From: an uncultured bacterium
Lineage (GTDB): Bacteria; Verrucomicrobiota; Kiritimatiellia; PWTM01
Direction: 5' to 3'
Assembly: GCA_938010045.1 (NCBI GenBank)
Contig: CALLFZ010000010.1
Location: 209,546 to 273,545 of the forward strand
DNA length: 64,000 nucleotides
A model generated the notes under the pieces. It saw only the letters and a program-made list of their open reading frames with translations, had not been told where the DNA came from and made no database searches. Shown piece by piece: positions 47,522-57,810 of this stretch. How positions within the stretch are numbered: the stretch's first letter is position 1; every line of letters begins with the position of its first letter. A program made the position numbers and the translations under genes.

Positions 47522-48379
47522 TCAGATCAGATCCGGCGCATCCGACTGGCCGAGGATGCGCGGCATGCGCGGCGCGGGCACCCAACCGTCCTTCGTCCAG
47601 TACCCGACGCGATAGAGCGTGGCAAAAACAAAGTTCGGCGCCGTGCCGCCCTGCCCGCCGACGATCTCCGCGCCCCGGCGAACATTGTCCTGCATCCATG
47701 CCGGCAGGGTCAAATGATACGGATTGCGGGCCACCTCGCCCGCGTGCCGCGAGACCGCCGCGACGAGATCCGCAACGTCCGCGGGCGAGGATTCCACCAT
47801 GAGATTCGGCGCATCCATCGGCGCCCAGAATTCCGACTCGATCGCGATCGGCGCTGGATCCAGCGCCGCCGCGGCCAGCGCCTCTCGCACGAGGTGATGA
47901 GTGCCGATGTGCGTGCTGTTCCAGTCACGCTCATGCGGAAACAGAACTGCTTGCGGCCGCTCCTCCTGCACAATGCGCGCGATCACCTCAACCGAGGCCG
48001 CCCAGTTCTCCGGGGCCTCCGCGCGCCCCTTCACGCTGATCTTCTCGAGGCCGCCCGGCCGGCTCACCCGCAGCTCGAAGCCGAGATAGCGACATGCGTT
48101 CTGCAGCTCAGCCAGTCGGCCGTCGCGCCGGGCGACGTTCGAGCCGAGCGTCACCGCGACATTGATCACGCGGACGCCCCGCTCGCGGACCAGTCGTAGC
48201 GGCAGCGCGCCGGTGATGGACTCATCGTCGGGATGCGGCGAGAAGAGCAGGAGTTTGGGCGCGTTCGCCGATGCAGATCGTACGGGCGGATACTCAATGG
48301 ACGAAGCCGCAGCCGCGCGCCCCTCTTCCATCAGCCGCACATAACCCTCGACAAACCTTCGATAAGGATTCTGGCTCAT
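47522..48379 (-). CDS. PIG-L family deacetylase
   Basis: LLLFSPHPDDESITGALPLRL, LFPHERDWNSTHIGTHHL. Confidence 0.92.
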   Translation of the reverse strand: MSQNPYRRFVEGYVRLMEEGRAAAASSIEYPPVRSASANAPKLLLFSPHPDDESITGALPLRLVRERGVRVINVAVTLGSNVARRDGRLAELQNACRYLGFELRVSRPGGLEKISVKGRAEAPENWAASVEVIARIVQEERPQAVLFPHERDWNSTHIGTHHLVREALAAAALDPAPIAIESEFWAPMDAPNLMVESSPADVADLVAAVSRHAGEVARNPYHLTLPAWMQDNVRRGAEIVGGQGGTAPNFVFATLYRVGYWTKDGWVPAPRMPRILGQSDAPDLI

Positions 48380-48645
48380 TGCACTCGCTCCATGTTTGTT
48401 CCTATTGTGGACGATTGTACTCGCCAATCGCCCGCCTGCAAGGGCCGTCTTCCCGCGACCGGCCACTGACTGCCGGGGCCGGCGGAACCAGCTTCCGGCC
48501 GGTGCCATGTCCACTTCGACCAGCTGGCTAGCGTACCCGCGCTGAGCCGATCGCGCTCCGGATCATGGTCCGAAGTGGGACGGCGATCGGAATGCCGGTA
48601 CAAGCGCACTTGTGCCTCTCGCCAATAGTGCACGGGTACCTGCGT

Positions 48646-48913
48646 GTACCTGTCCCCAATCGAGCCGCGCTGTAGCTCCGGCGCTCTGCCGCCGGAGCCT
48701 TCTCCCCCATATCTTCCGCCGGGGGACCGGCGGAACTACAGCGCTGTAGCTCCGGCGCTCCGCTGTAGCTCCGGCGCTCTGCCGCCGGAGCTTTCTCGCC
48801 CATATCTTCCGCCGGGGGACCGGCGGAACTACAAAATCTTCCGCCGGGGGACCGGCGGAACTACAGCGGCGGTACCGCAGTGCCCGCGACGTGCTGGCCA
48901 TGGGGACACGTAC
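48646..48913. mobile_element. MITE/REPtron-like segment bounded by imperfect inverted repeats
   Basis: GTACCTGTCCCCA (48646-48658) versus TGGGGACACGTAC (48901-48913), 12/13 match, enclosing the hairpin repeats. Confidence 0.45.
48669..48865. repeat. REP/BIME-like double-hairpin repeat, two 72-bp copies plus two partial copies
   Basis: 48669-48740 and 48762-48833 (2 mismatches), partials 48743-48760 and 48836-48865; each has GTAG-headed hairpins CTCCGGCG/CGCCGGAG and TTCCGCCGG/CCGGCGGAA. Confidence 0.85.
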
Positions 48914-49132
48914 GGGCCACCCCCCTCGGTTCCTTGCGCCTACTGCGCAGGGAGGTGCCTGTCCCGAGGCCGGCATTCGTTTTTGGGTAGGGGCAAAAAA
49001 CAACAGCGATGGGGCAAACGATATTTCCCGTCCTTCGCCGACGCCGACATTGGCCTTGGCCGCTCATTCCCGAACCGCGCAATCGGCTCGCGCGCGTTTG
49101 AACAACGGCGGAAGCGCGGCTAGACTTCGCGT

Positions 49133-50605
49133 ATGCGCAGGAGGCGGATGATGACGCCAAACTCACGACTGTTCGCGCTCGCGCTGGTGGCGGCAGCCGT
49201 TCTCGGCTCGCCGGCGGAGCCCCAGTCGGAAACCACCGCATCGTCCCCTCCCCCGTCGGCCGGACGGGTTCTTGTCATCCCCATCCGTGGGCCGATCGAA
49301 CCGGCTCTTCTCTATATCGTGCGGCGGGGAGCGAGGGAGTGTGCCGCTGCGAACGACATTCGCGCGGTCGTATTTGCGATTGACACGCCCGGCGGGCAGC
49401 TCGAGGTCACGGAGCGGATAATTCGCGAGATCCGCTCGATCAAAGTGCCGCGCTACGCGTGGGTGGAACGGCAGGCGTTTTCGGCGGGCGCGCTGATTGC
49501 GCTGGCCGCTAACCGAATCTACATGGCCCCCGGCAGCGTGATTGGGGATGCACTGCCGATCATGGTGCTGCCGCTGGCCGGGCCTCAGGAAATGCCGGCG
49601 GATCTGAAGGAAAAGATCGTATCGGCCACGGCCGCGCTCGCCCGGTCGGCCGCGGAACAGGCGGGCCATAATCCCGCCGTCGCCGAAGCGATGGTCCGTG
49701 CGGACATGGAATTGAAGATCGGTGACGAGCTGATCAAACCCGCCGGCCGCCTACTCACGCTCACCGATCAGGAGGCGGCGCGGCGCGTCGGGTCCGAACC
49801 GACGCCGCTGCTCTCCTCGGGCACGGTGCCGGATCTGGCCAGTCTGCTGCGCGAAACGGGCGTAAGCGACTGCCGCATCGAGGAGCTGCGGGTCACCTCG
49901 GCCGAGCGACTCGCGCGCTGGGTCGAATCTCTCGGCTGGCTGTTCCTGCTGATCGGCATTGGCGGCATATACATCGAGCTGCGCACGCCCGGCTTTGGAC
50001 TGCCCGGCACGATCGGACTGCTCGGGCTCGCGATTTTCTTCTGGGGCCATCACGTCGCGGGAGTGGCCGGTTACGAGGACCTCGCGCTCATCGTGCTCGG
50101 CACCGTGCTGCTCGCGGTGGAAGCCGCGCTCCCGGGTTTCGGCATTCCCGGCATACTCGGCTCGGCGCTGCTGCTGGGCGGTATTGTGTTGGCGATGACG
50201 GAACGGCCGCCCAGCGGCGGATGGCTGCCCTCGCCCGAGCTGCTGCTGCGACCGCTCGGTCAACTCGCTGCCGCGGCCGTCGGCACGGTGGCGCTGGGCT
50301 GGCTCGCGGCGCGCCTGCTTCCACGCACGGCTCCGTACCGCGAACTCGTTCTCACCGCCTCCACTTCGCGAACGGGCGGTTTTGTCAGCTACGAACCGCC
50401 GGCGGGGCTCGTGGGCTCCGTCGGGGTCACGATCAGCGATCTGCGTCCCGCCGGCGTTGCCCAGTTCGGCGAGCGGCGGCTCGACGTACTCGCGGACGGC
50501 GAGTTCATCCCGGTCGGGACGCCCGTGCGCATCGTCCGCGTCGAAGGGTTTCGGATCCTCGTTGAGCCGGAGCGACGCGACGCGACAACCCATCTGTCCA
50601 CGTGA
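49133..50605 (+). CDS. NfeD family protein with N-terminal ClpP-like serine protease domain
   Basis: VVFAIDTPGGQLEVTERIIREIRSIKVP, FSAGALIALAANRIYMAPGSVIG, C-terminal NfeD OB-fold; start may be 49148 or 49151. Confidence 0.88.
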   Translation: MRRRRMMTPNSRLFALALVAAAVLGSPAEPQSETTASSPPPSAGRVLVIPIRGPIEPALLYIVRRGARECAAANDIRAVVFAIDTPGGQLEVTERIIREIRSIKVPRYAWVERQAFSAGALIALAANRIYMAPGSVIGDALPIMVLPLAGPQEMPADLKEKIVSATAALARSAAEQAGHNPAVAEAMVRADMELKIGDELIKPAGRLLTLTDQEAARRVGSEPTPLLSSGTVPDLASLLRETGVSDCRIEELRVTSAERLARWVESLGWLFLLIGIGGIYIELRTPGFGLPGTIGLLGLAIFFWGHHVAGVAGYEDLALIVLGTVLLAVEAALPGFGIPGILGSALLLGGIVLAMTERPPSGGWLPSPELLLRPLGQLAAAAVGTVALGWLAARLLPRTAPYRELVLTASTSRTGGFVSYEPPAGLVGSVGVTISDLRPAGVAQFGERRLDVLADGEFIPVGTPVRIVRVEGFRILVEPERRDATTHLST

Positions 50606-51108
50606 ACTCATTTAGCCTGTACCTTGCGTTGATTCTGGCCGGTGTCGTGATGCTCGGCGCGGAAATTTATGTGCCGGGCGGGATTCTCGGCGTGCTCGGC
50701 TTCCTGTGCCTGGCCGGTGCCGTCGCCATCGGATTCACGCTGGGGCCGATGGTGGGCTGGCTCAGCGCGGCGGCCGTTGTGCTCGGAACCGCGGTGGGAG
50801 TGTGGGTGTGGATCCGATGGTTTCCGAACACGCGCGCCGGCCGCAAGATCATGCTGGGGACCAACGGCCGCGACTTCAAGGCACCATCGGAAGAATGGCG
50901 CGCACTGGTCGGCATGACCGGCGAGGCCGTGACCGATCTGCGGCCGGCCGGCATCGCGCGGATTGCGGGCCGCCGTGTGGATGTTACGGCGGAGGGCACC
51001 TGGATCGAGGCCGGTCGGCCCATTCGCGTCGTCGCCGTCGAGGGGGTGCGCGTCGTTGTGCGCTCGGCCGACGGCACGACGGCCGCCCCCTCCGCCGGCG
51101 ATCGCTGA
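50602..51108 (+). CDS. NfeD-like membrane protein (short form)
   Basis: Two-TM region AEIYVPGGILGVLGFLCLAGAVAIGF, C-terminal GMTGEAVTDLRPAGIARIAGRRVDVTAEGTWIEAGRPIRVV. Confidence 0.85.
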   Translation: MNSFSLYLALILAGVVMLGAEIYVPGGILGVLGFLCLAGAVAIGFTLGPMVGWLSAAAVVLGTAVGVWVWIRWFPNTRAGRKIMLGTNGRDFKAPSEEWRALVGMTGEAVTDLRPAGIARIAGRRVDVTAEGTWIEAGRPIRVVAVEGVRVVVRSADGTTAAPSAGDR

Positions 51109-51281
51109 GTGTCTGCGCCGCGGGTACGTGCGCGGTTCGCCTCGCGAATCGAGCACACCATCCGGTGTACGCCGCGCCCGGCGAGCGGGCCGCTCCTTCC
51201 TCGCGCCCCATTCGCGGCGGTCCGCGTCGCGCCCACGATGGACGAAGAACCGCGGTTGTCCGAGACCACCGATCCAACAAA

Positions 51282-51308
51282 GAAGCGGCGGACCACGTCC
51301 GCCGCTTC
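51282..51308 (-). terminator. Rho-independent-type hairpin
   Basis: GAAGCGGCGGAC-CAC-GTCCGCCGCTTC perfect 12-bp stem; minus strand followed by TTTGTTGG. Confidence 0.65.
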
Positions 51309-51355
51309 CTTGCTAAGAGCTGCCGCTCGCGGCCTCTGGCCGGGCGGCGTCACTC

Positions 51356-51412
51356 TTACTTCTTCTTCGCCGCCTTCTTCGCCGGCTTCTTCGCAGCTTT
51401 CTTCGCTGGCAT
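51356..51412 (-). CDS. Putative 18-aa Lys/Ala-rich peptide MPAKKAAKKPAKKAAKKK
   Basis: ATG at 51412 preceded by AAAGGGGGG 8 nt upstream; stop at 51356; hairpin terminator downstream. Confidence 0.45.
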   Translation of the reverse strand: MPAKKAAKKPAKKAAKKK

Positions 51413-51604
51413 TTCGCATTCCCCCCTTTCAGCCCGAACCCATGGGTTCGGTTCGTTCACATCGGTCACTGGGCGCATCTCCCGGGGCTCCCGCGGCGCG
51501 GGTGACGGCGGTTGGGGCAAGGACGGGCAGGAAGGCGAACAATCCAAGCGTCCATCGGCGAACGACACAGACACGGATCGTGATCACGTCTCGCATTGAC
51601 TGAA

Positions 51605-51632
51605 CATATAGTGAAAACATTTTTTTCGTCAA
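51605..51632 (-). promoter_or_regulatory. Predicted sigma70-type promoter of the small Lys-rich ORF transcript
   Basis: Minus strand TTGACG (51632-51627), 16-nt A/T-rich spacer, TATATG (51610-51605). Confidence 0.5.
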
Positions 51633-51673
51633 CCATGCGCGAGGAAAAACGTCTCGCCGGCATTCTGCGCAAA

Positions 51674-52606
51674 TCAGAACCCGTGCTGCAACACCTGGAC
51701 GACGATCGGCCCCAGCAGGATCAGAAACACCGAGGGGAAAATGAAGAGAATGAGCGGAAACAGCAACTTCACCGGCGCTTCGTTGGCCATCCGTTCCGCG
51801 TTCAGAAAACGGCGAATCCGCATCTGATCGGCCTGGATGCGCAGGATCGAGCCGATGCTCACGCCGAGCTCGTCGGCCTGCACCAGCGCGTTCACCACCG
51901 CGCGGACGTCCGGATGCTGAACGCGGTCGGCGAGATCGCGCAGCGCCTCGCGACGGGTTCGCCCGAGTTGCACCTCGCGGAAGACACGGATCAGCTCCTC
52001 GTTCAGCGCGTCGAGTTCACGGCGATCGATGATGCGCTTGATCGCGGTCATGAAGTCGAGACCGGCCTCGACGGAGAGCGTGAGAAGATCGAGCACGAAC
52101 GGCAGCGCCCGCTGGATCTGCAGGTGCCGTTCGCCGAGACGGCGTTGAAGCCAGAGCGAGGGTTGAACGAACCAGTAGAGCACCAGCACAAGGTCGAACA
52201 GCAGCGCCCGCTGCGCGAGCGCGGCCCCGACCGCGCCGGGGATCCGGCGCAGCCCCGCGTGCACGGCGACGACCGTGAGCGTTCCAAACACCAGCGGCAT
52301 CAGGAAGCGCAGGGCGATCAATTCGCGTCCGCTCAGCAGCCCTTCGAAGCCCGCGGCGACCAGCCGCCGGTCGTGGTCCTCGCGCATCCGCGCAAACGCC
52401 GGCCGATTGACGAGGCCGGCGAGATTCGGCGCGAACGGCAGCAGCAGCCGATAGGAGAGCGGCAACCGGCGCTCCCGGCGACGACCGTCCGCGAGCGTGA
52501 CGTACGTGATGTCCGCCGCGACGCGGCCGATGTGCCCGGCCAGCAGCGCCGCCGCCGCCGCCCACAGCAGCCCGAGCCAGATGTCCGCCGCCGGCCAGCC
52601 CGTCAT
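51674..52606 (-). CDS. tadC: Type II secretion system F family protein, TadC-like
   Basis: LPFVLDLLTLSVEAGLDFMTAIKRI...LFPLILFIFPSVFLILLGP. Confidence 0.88.
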   Translation of the reverse strand: MTGWPAADIWLGLLWAAAAALLAGHIGRVAADITYVTLADGRRRERRLPLSYRLLLPFAPNLAGLVNRPAFARMREDHDRRLVAAGFEGLLSGRELIALRFLMPLVFGTLTVVAVHAGLRRIPGAVGAALAQRALLFDLVLVLYWFVQPSLWLQRRLGERHLQIQRALPFVLDLLTLSVEAGLDFMTAIKRIIDRRELDALNEELIRVFREVQLGRTRREALRDLADRVQHPDVRAVVNALVQADELGVSIGSILRIQADQMRIRRFLNAERMANEAPVKLLFPLILFIFPSVFLILLGPIVVQVLQHGF

Positions 52607-53489
52607 ATCCGGATGTCCACAATGCGCCGGATCACCAGCGCACCGGCGGCGACCAGCAGCCCCGCCGTGATGATCAATCCGATCCCGAGCCGCGAGGCGA
52701 AGAACGCCTGCATCATCTTCGGGTCCACGAGGCTCATCAGAAACAGCAGCGCCAAGGGCATGAGGCCGACCACGATTCCCTGAAGACGCCCCTGCGCGGT
52801 GAGCGACCGGATTCGTCGCTGAATGCGCATCCGCTCGCGGATCGTTGCGGCGATTTTCTCGAACACCTCGGTCAGGTTGCCGCCAGTCTGCCGCGCGATT
52901 TCGATCGCCTGGTTCATGAGGATCAGGTCCTCACTGCCGACACGCTCCTCCATGCTGCGGAGCGCCTCCTCGAACCGGACGCCCACGCGCACCTGTTGCA
53001 GAAACAGCGAGAACTCTTGCGAGATCGGGTTCTCGTTCTGCTTCACGATCGTTTCGAAGGCCTGCAGGATGCTGAATCCTGCCTTCAGCGCGCTCGACAT
53101 GCCGATGAGGCTATCCACGAGCTGCTGGTTGAATCGCGCGAGCCGGCGGCGCCGCAGCACATGCAGGAGGCCGCGCGGCGCCATCAGCGCAAGCACCGCG
53201 CCCACCGAGGCGAACACGAGCCCCCGGATCACGCCGTCGCGGCTGCTCAGGTCTCCGAAGAGCAAATAGAAGAGCAGAAAGATCCCGAGGGCGCCGTAGC
53301 GGGCGAGGTCCGCGATGCGCTTGGGCGGGATGAAGAGGAAAATGTCCTCAAACTGCCTCGCCGTGTCGGCGGAGAAGGTCCGTGCATACTGCTCCATGCC
53401 CTCACGCAAACCGCTGAGCAGCGCCCAGCCGAGCAGCGCGAAGCACAGCCCGAACAGCGCGGGGATCACCACATGGCCCAGCAGGGGGC

Positions 53490-53493
<4 letters not shown>
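52603..53493 (-). CDS. tadB: Type II secretion system F family protein, TadB-like
   Basis: LVDSLIGMSSALKAGFSILQAFETI...ARQTGGNLTEVFEKIAATIRER. Confidence 0.88.
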
Positions 53494-55193
<1,700 letters not shown>

Positions 55194-55197
55194 CCGC

Positions 55198-56001
55198 TCA
55201 CTCCTGCTTGTGCCGGATGGTGCGCTGCCGGAACGTGTTCAGCTCGGGCAGCTTCGATTCGAACTGCTTGAAGTTCACCGCCGGCAGATCCTTCTCGAAG
55301 CTCACGTCATCGGGGTTGCGCAGGGTCAGCGTCAGCTGCCCCTTCATGTTTTGCGCGAACACCAGCAGCTCGGCCTCACGGGGCGTCACCTCGATGGTGA
55401 CGGAGCTGTAACTGGTGGGACGGCCCTCGAACGCCGACTGGTATCCGCCCTCCGAACGCGCCAGGCGCGTGCCCGTGGCGAGCACCGAGACGTCCTGGAG
55501 AATCGTCAGCGTGATGGTCTCCATCTGGCCCGGCGCGGTCGCCGAGGGCATCGTGAACGTGCCGAGGATGTCCACCCGGTCGTTCGGCTGCACGAGCCCG
55601 CTCACCGCCGCCTCGCCGGCAATCGCAAGCGAGAGCGCCCGCATGCCCGGCTTGATCATCGGCGACAGACCGTATCGGAGACGCTCCGGCACATCGACGT
55701 GCGACCACAGCAGCGGATCCTCGCGACGCAGCGCAAACTTCAGACGCTTACCCAGCACGAGGCTCAAATCGTCCGGCAGCACCGCCTGCGCGCCGACCGC
55801 CTGCTTGAACACCCATTTCTTGCCGAGCACGTCCATCGTCAGCACCGCGCCGGCCGGCACATCCTCGGAGACCGCAATCACCTGGATTTTCTCGGCTCCG
55901 GCGTAGAGTTTGTCACGCTCGGCCTCGAGATACCGGTGCGTCATCACGAACGCGAAGAGGCCGATCACCGCGGCGATCGCGAGAACCACCTTTTGCTTCA
56001 T
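55198..56001 (-). CDS. cpaB: Flp pilus assembly protein CpaB/RcpC
   Basis: Single TM, SAF-like VIAVSEDVPAGAVLTMDVLG, GMRALSLAIAGEAAVSGLVQPNDRVDILGTF. Confidence 0.88.
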   Translation of the reverse strand: MKQKVVLAIAAVIGLFAFVMTHRYLEAERDKLYAGAEKIQVIAVSEDVPAGAVLTMDVLGKKWVFKQAVGAQAVLPDDLSLVLGKRLKFALRREDPLLWSHVDVPERLRYGLSPMIKPGMRALSLAIAGEAAVSGLVQPNDRVDILGTFTMPSATAPGQMETITLTILQDVSVLATGTRLARSEGGYQSAFEGRPTSYSSVTIEVTPREAELLVFAQNMKGQLTLTLRNPDDVSFEKDLPAVNFKQFESKLPELNTFRQRTIRHKQE

Positions 56002-56095
56002 GCGCTTGTTCCATCGGCGGCGCGCAGATCCACGCCGCGATGCGCATTATCAGCATTTGCGGGCCGGCCACAAGCGTGGCCGCGGCACGCCGAAT

Positions 56096-57463
56096 TCAAT
56101 CCGCCTGCAGCCGACGTCGCAGCGCGGCGATGCTTTCGGCGAGGTTGGGATCGTGTCGGGATCGCTCGCTGATCGTGCGGCAGGCGTGCAGCACCGTCGC
56201 GTGGTTGCGGCCAAACGCCTCGCCGATCACCGGCAACGACTGGCCGGTCAGCATCCGACACAGATACATCGCGACCTGACGCGGCACCACGACGCTCTGC
56301 ATTCGGCGCTGGCTGGTCATGTCCGAGAGCCGCACGTCGTAGTACTGCGCGACCGTCTTCTGGATCGCCTCGATCGTCGGCGGGGCCGAGGCTGTGGATT
56401 CGAGATGACCGCGCAAAACGCGCATCGCCATCTCCCGCGTCGGCGTCTGTCGGTGCAGCGCGGCGTACGCCCAGACGCTCTTGAGCGCGCCCTCCATCGT
56501 GCGGATGTTGCTGCGCACATGCTCCGCGATTAGCAGAATCACGTCGTCGGGAATCGAGGCACGCATGAGCTCCGCCTTGCGACGCAGAATCGCGACCCGT
56601 GTTTCAACGTCCGGCGGCTCGATCTGGGTCGTCACCCCCCAGGCAAAGCGCGACACGAGCCGCTTATCCATCCCCTGGATTTCACTGGGCGCCCGGTCGC
56701 ACGTCAGCACGATCTGGCGTCCGCGGGTGTGCAGCTCGTTGAACATGTGGAAGAACTCCTCCTGAAGGCCGTCGCGGCCCGCGAGGAAGTGAATGTCGTC
56801 GATCAACAGCAGGTCCACGCCACGGTACTTCCGCCGAAACTGCACCATGCGGTTGTACTGGAGCGACTCGATGTACTCGTTCAGAAACGCTTCGGCCGAG
56901 GTGTAGCACACCGTGGCGTGGCGCGAGGTCTTCAGCGCGTAATGCCCGACCGCCTGCATCAAATGTGTCTTGCCGAGCCCAGAGCCACCAAAGATCAGCA
57001 ACGGGTTGTAGGCTCGACCCGGAGTCTGCGCGACCGCGAGACACGCCGCATGCGCGAACGCGTTCGAGGGCCCCAGCACGAACGTCTCAAACGTGAACGC
57101 AGCATCGAGCGGCGTCGAGATCGAATCCCGCGGCGCCGGGCGCGCCGGTTCCAGAGCGTGAGACACATCGGCCGCTTTCTCGAAGGTCTCGGTCCGCGCC
57201 GGAGCCGGCGAGTCGACGCTCAGCCGCACCGACACCTCGCGCGCCGCCACTGCGGTCAGCGCCGCCCGAATCAGCGGCAGGTAGTTTTCTTCTAGCCAGC
57301 CGACGTAGAAATCGCAGGGCACCGAGAGCTCCAACGTGTCGCTCTCCAGCCGCGTCGCCCGGATCACCCCAAACCAACGGTCAAACACCTCCGATGATAC
57401 CCGCCGTCGCAGCTCCTCGCACGCCCGCGCCCACAGCGCCTCGTGTTCCGCACCCATGTCCAC
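56096..57463 (-). CDS. dnaA: Chromosomal replication initiator protein DnaA
   Basis: [53 protein letters not shown]-terminal [14 protein letters not shown]. Confidence 0.97.
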   Translation of the reverse strand: MDMGAEHEALWARACEELRRRVSSEVFDRWFGVIRATRLESDTLELSVPCDFYVGWLEENYLPLIRAALTAVAAREVSVRLSVDSPAPARTETFEKAADVSHALEPARPAPRDSISTPLDAAFTFETFVLGPSNAFAHAACLAVAQTPGRAYNPLLIFGGSGLGKTHLMQAVGHYALKTSRHATVCYTSAEAFLNEYIESLQYNRMVQFRRKYRGVDLLLIDDIHFLAGRDGLQEEFFHMFNELHTRGRQIVLTCDRAPSEIQGMDKRLVSRFAWGVTTQIEPPDVETRVAILRRKAELMRASIPDDVILLIAEHVRSNIRTMEGALKSVWAYAALHRQTPTREMAMRVLRGHLESTASAPPTIEAIQKTVAQYYDVRLSDMTSQRRMQSVVVPRQVAMYLCRMLTGQSLPVIGEAFGRNHATVLHACRTISERSRHDPNLAESIAALRRRLQAD

Positions 57464-57489
57464 CCACCCCCGTCACATCCAACCGTCAA

Positions 57490-57564
57490 TTTTCCACAAC
57501 AAAAACGCAACAAATCCGCCAGTCCAACCGGTTCACCGCAAAGGTTGTTCACAGGTTATTCACA
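57490..57564. promoter_or_regulatory. Cluster of DnaA-box-like 9-mers upstream of dnaA (candidate oriC or dnaA autoregulatory region)
   Basis: TTTTCCACA 57490-57498, TTGTTCACA 57545-57553, TTATTCACA 57556-57564, same orientation. Confidence 0.6.
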
Positions 57565-57810
57565 ACCCGTCCCGGTCCGGCCGGACACGCGGCGCGGAGC
57601 GTAGGAGCCGGCCGCTGTCCCCGCAACGCCGATCGCCTCGTTTTTCGGATCAGTGCAGACTGCACCACCACATCTCGTGTTAGCGAGCTTGGCGGCGCAA
57701 GATGTGGACGTGCCCTCAATCGCCGCGCAAACCGACGCATCTGCCGCCCGGCCGCACAGGGAACGAACCTCACGCGACAAAACGTCCGAACCACGGCCCA
57801 AACGTCCATC

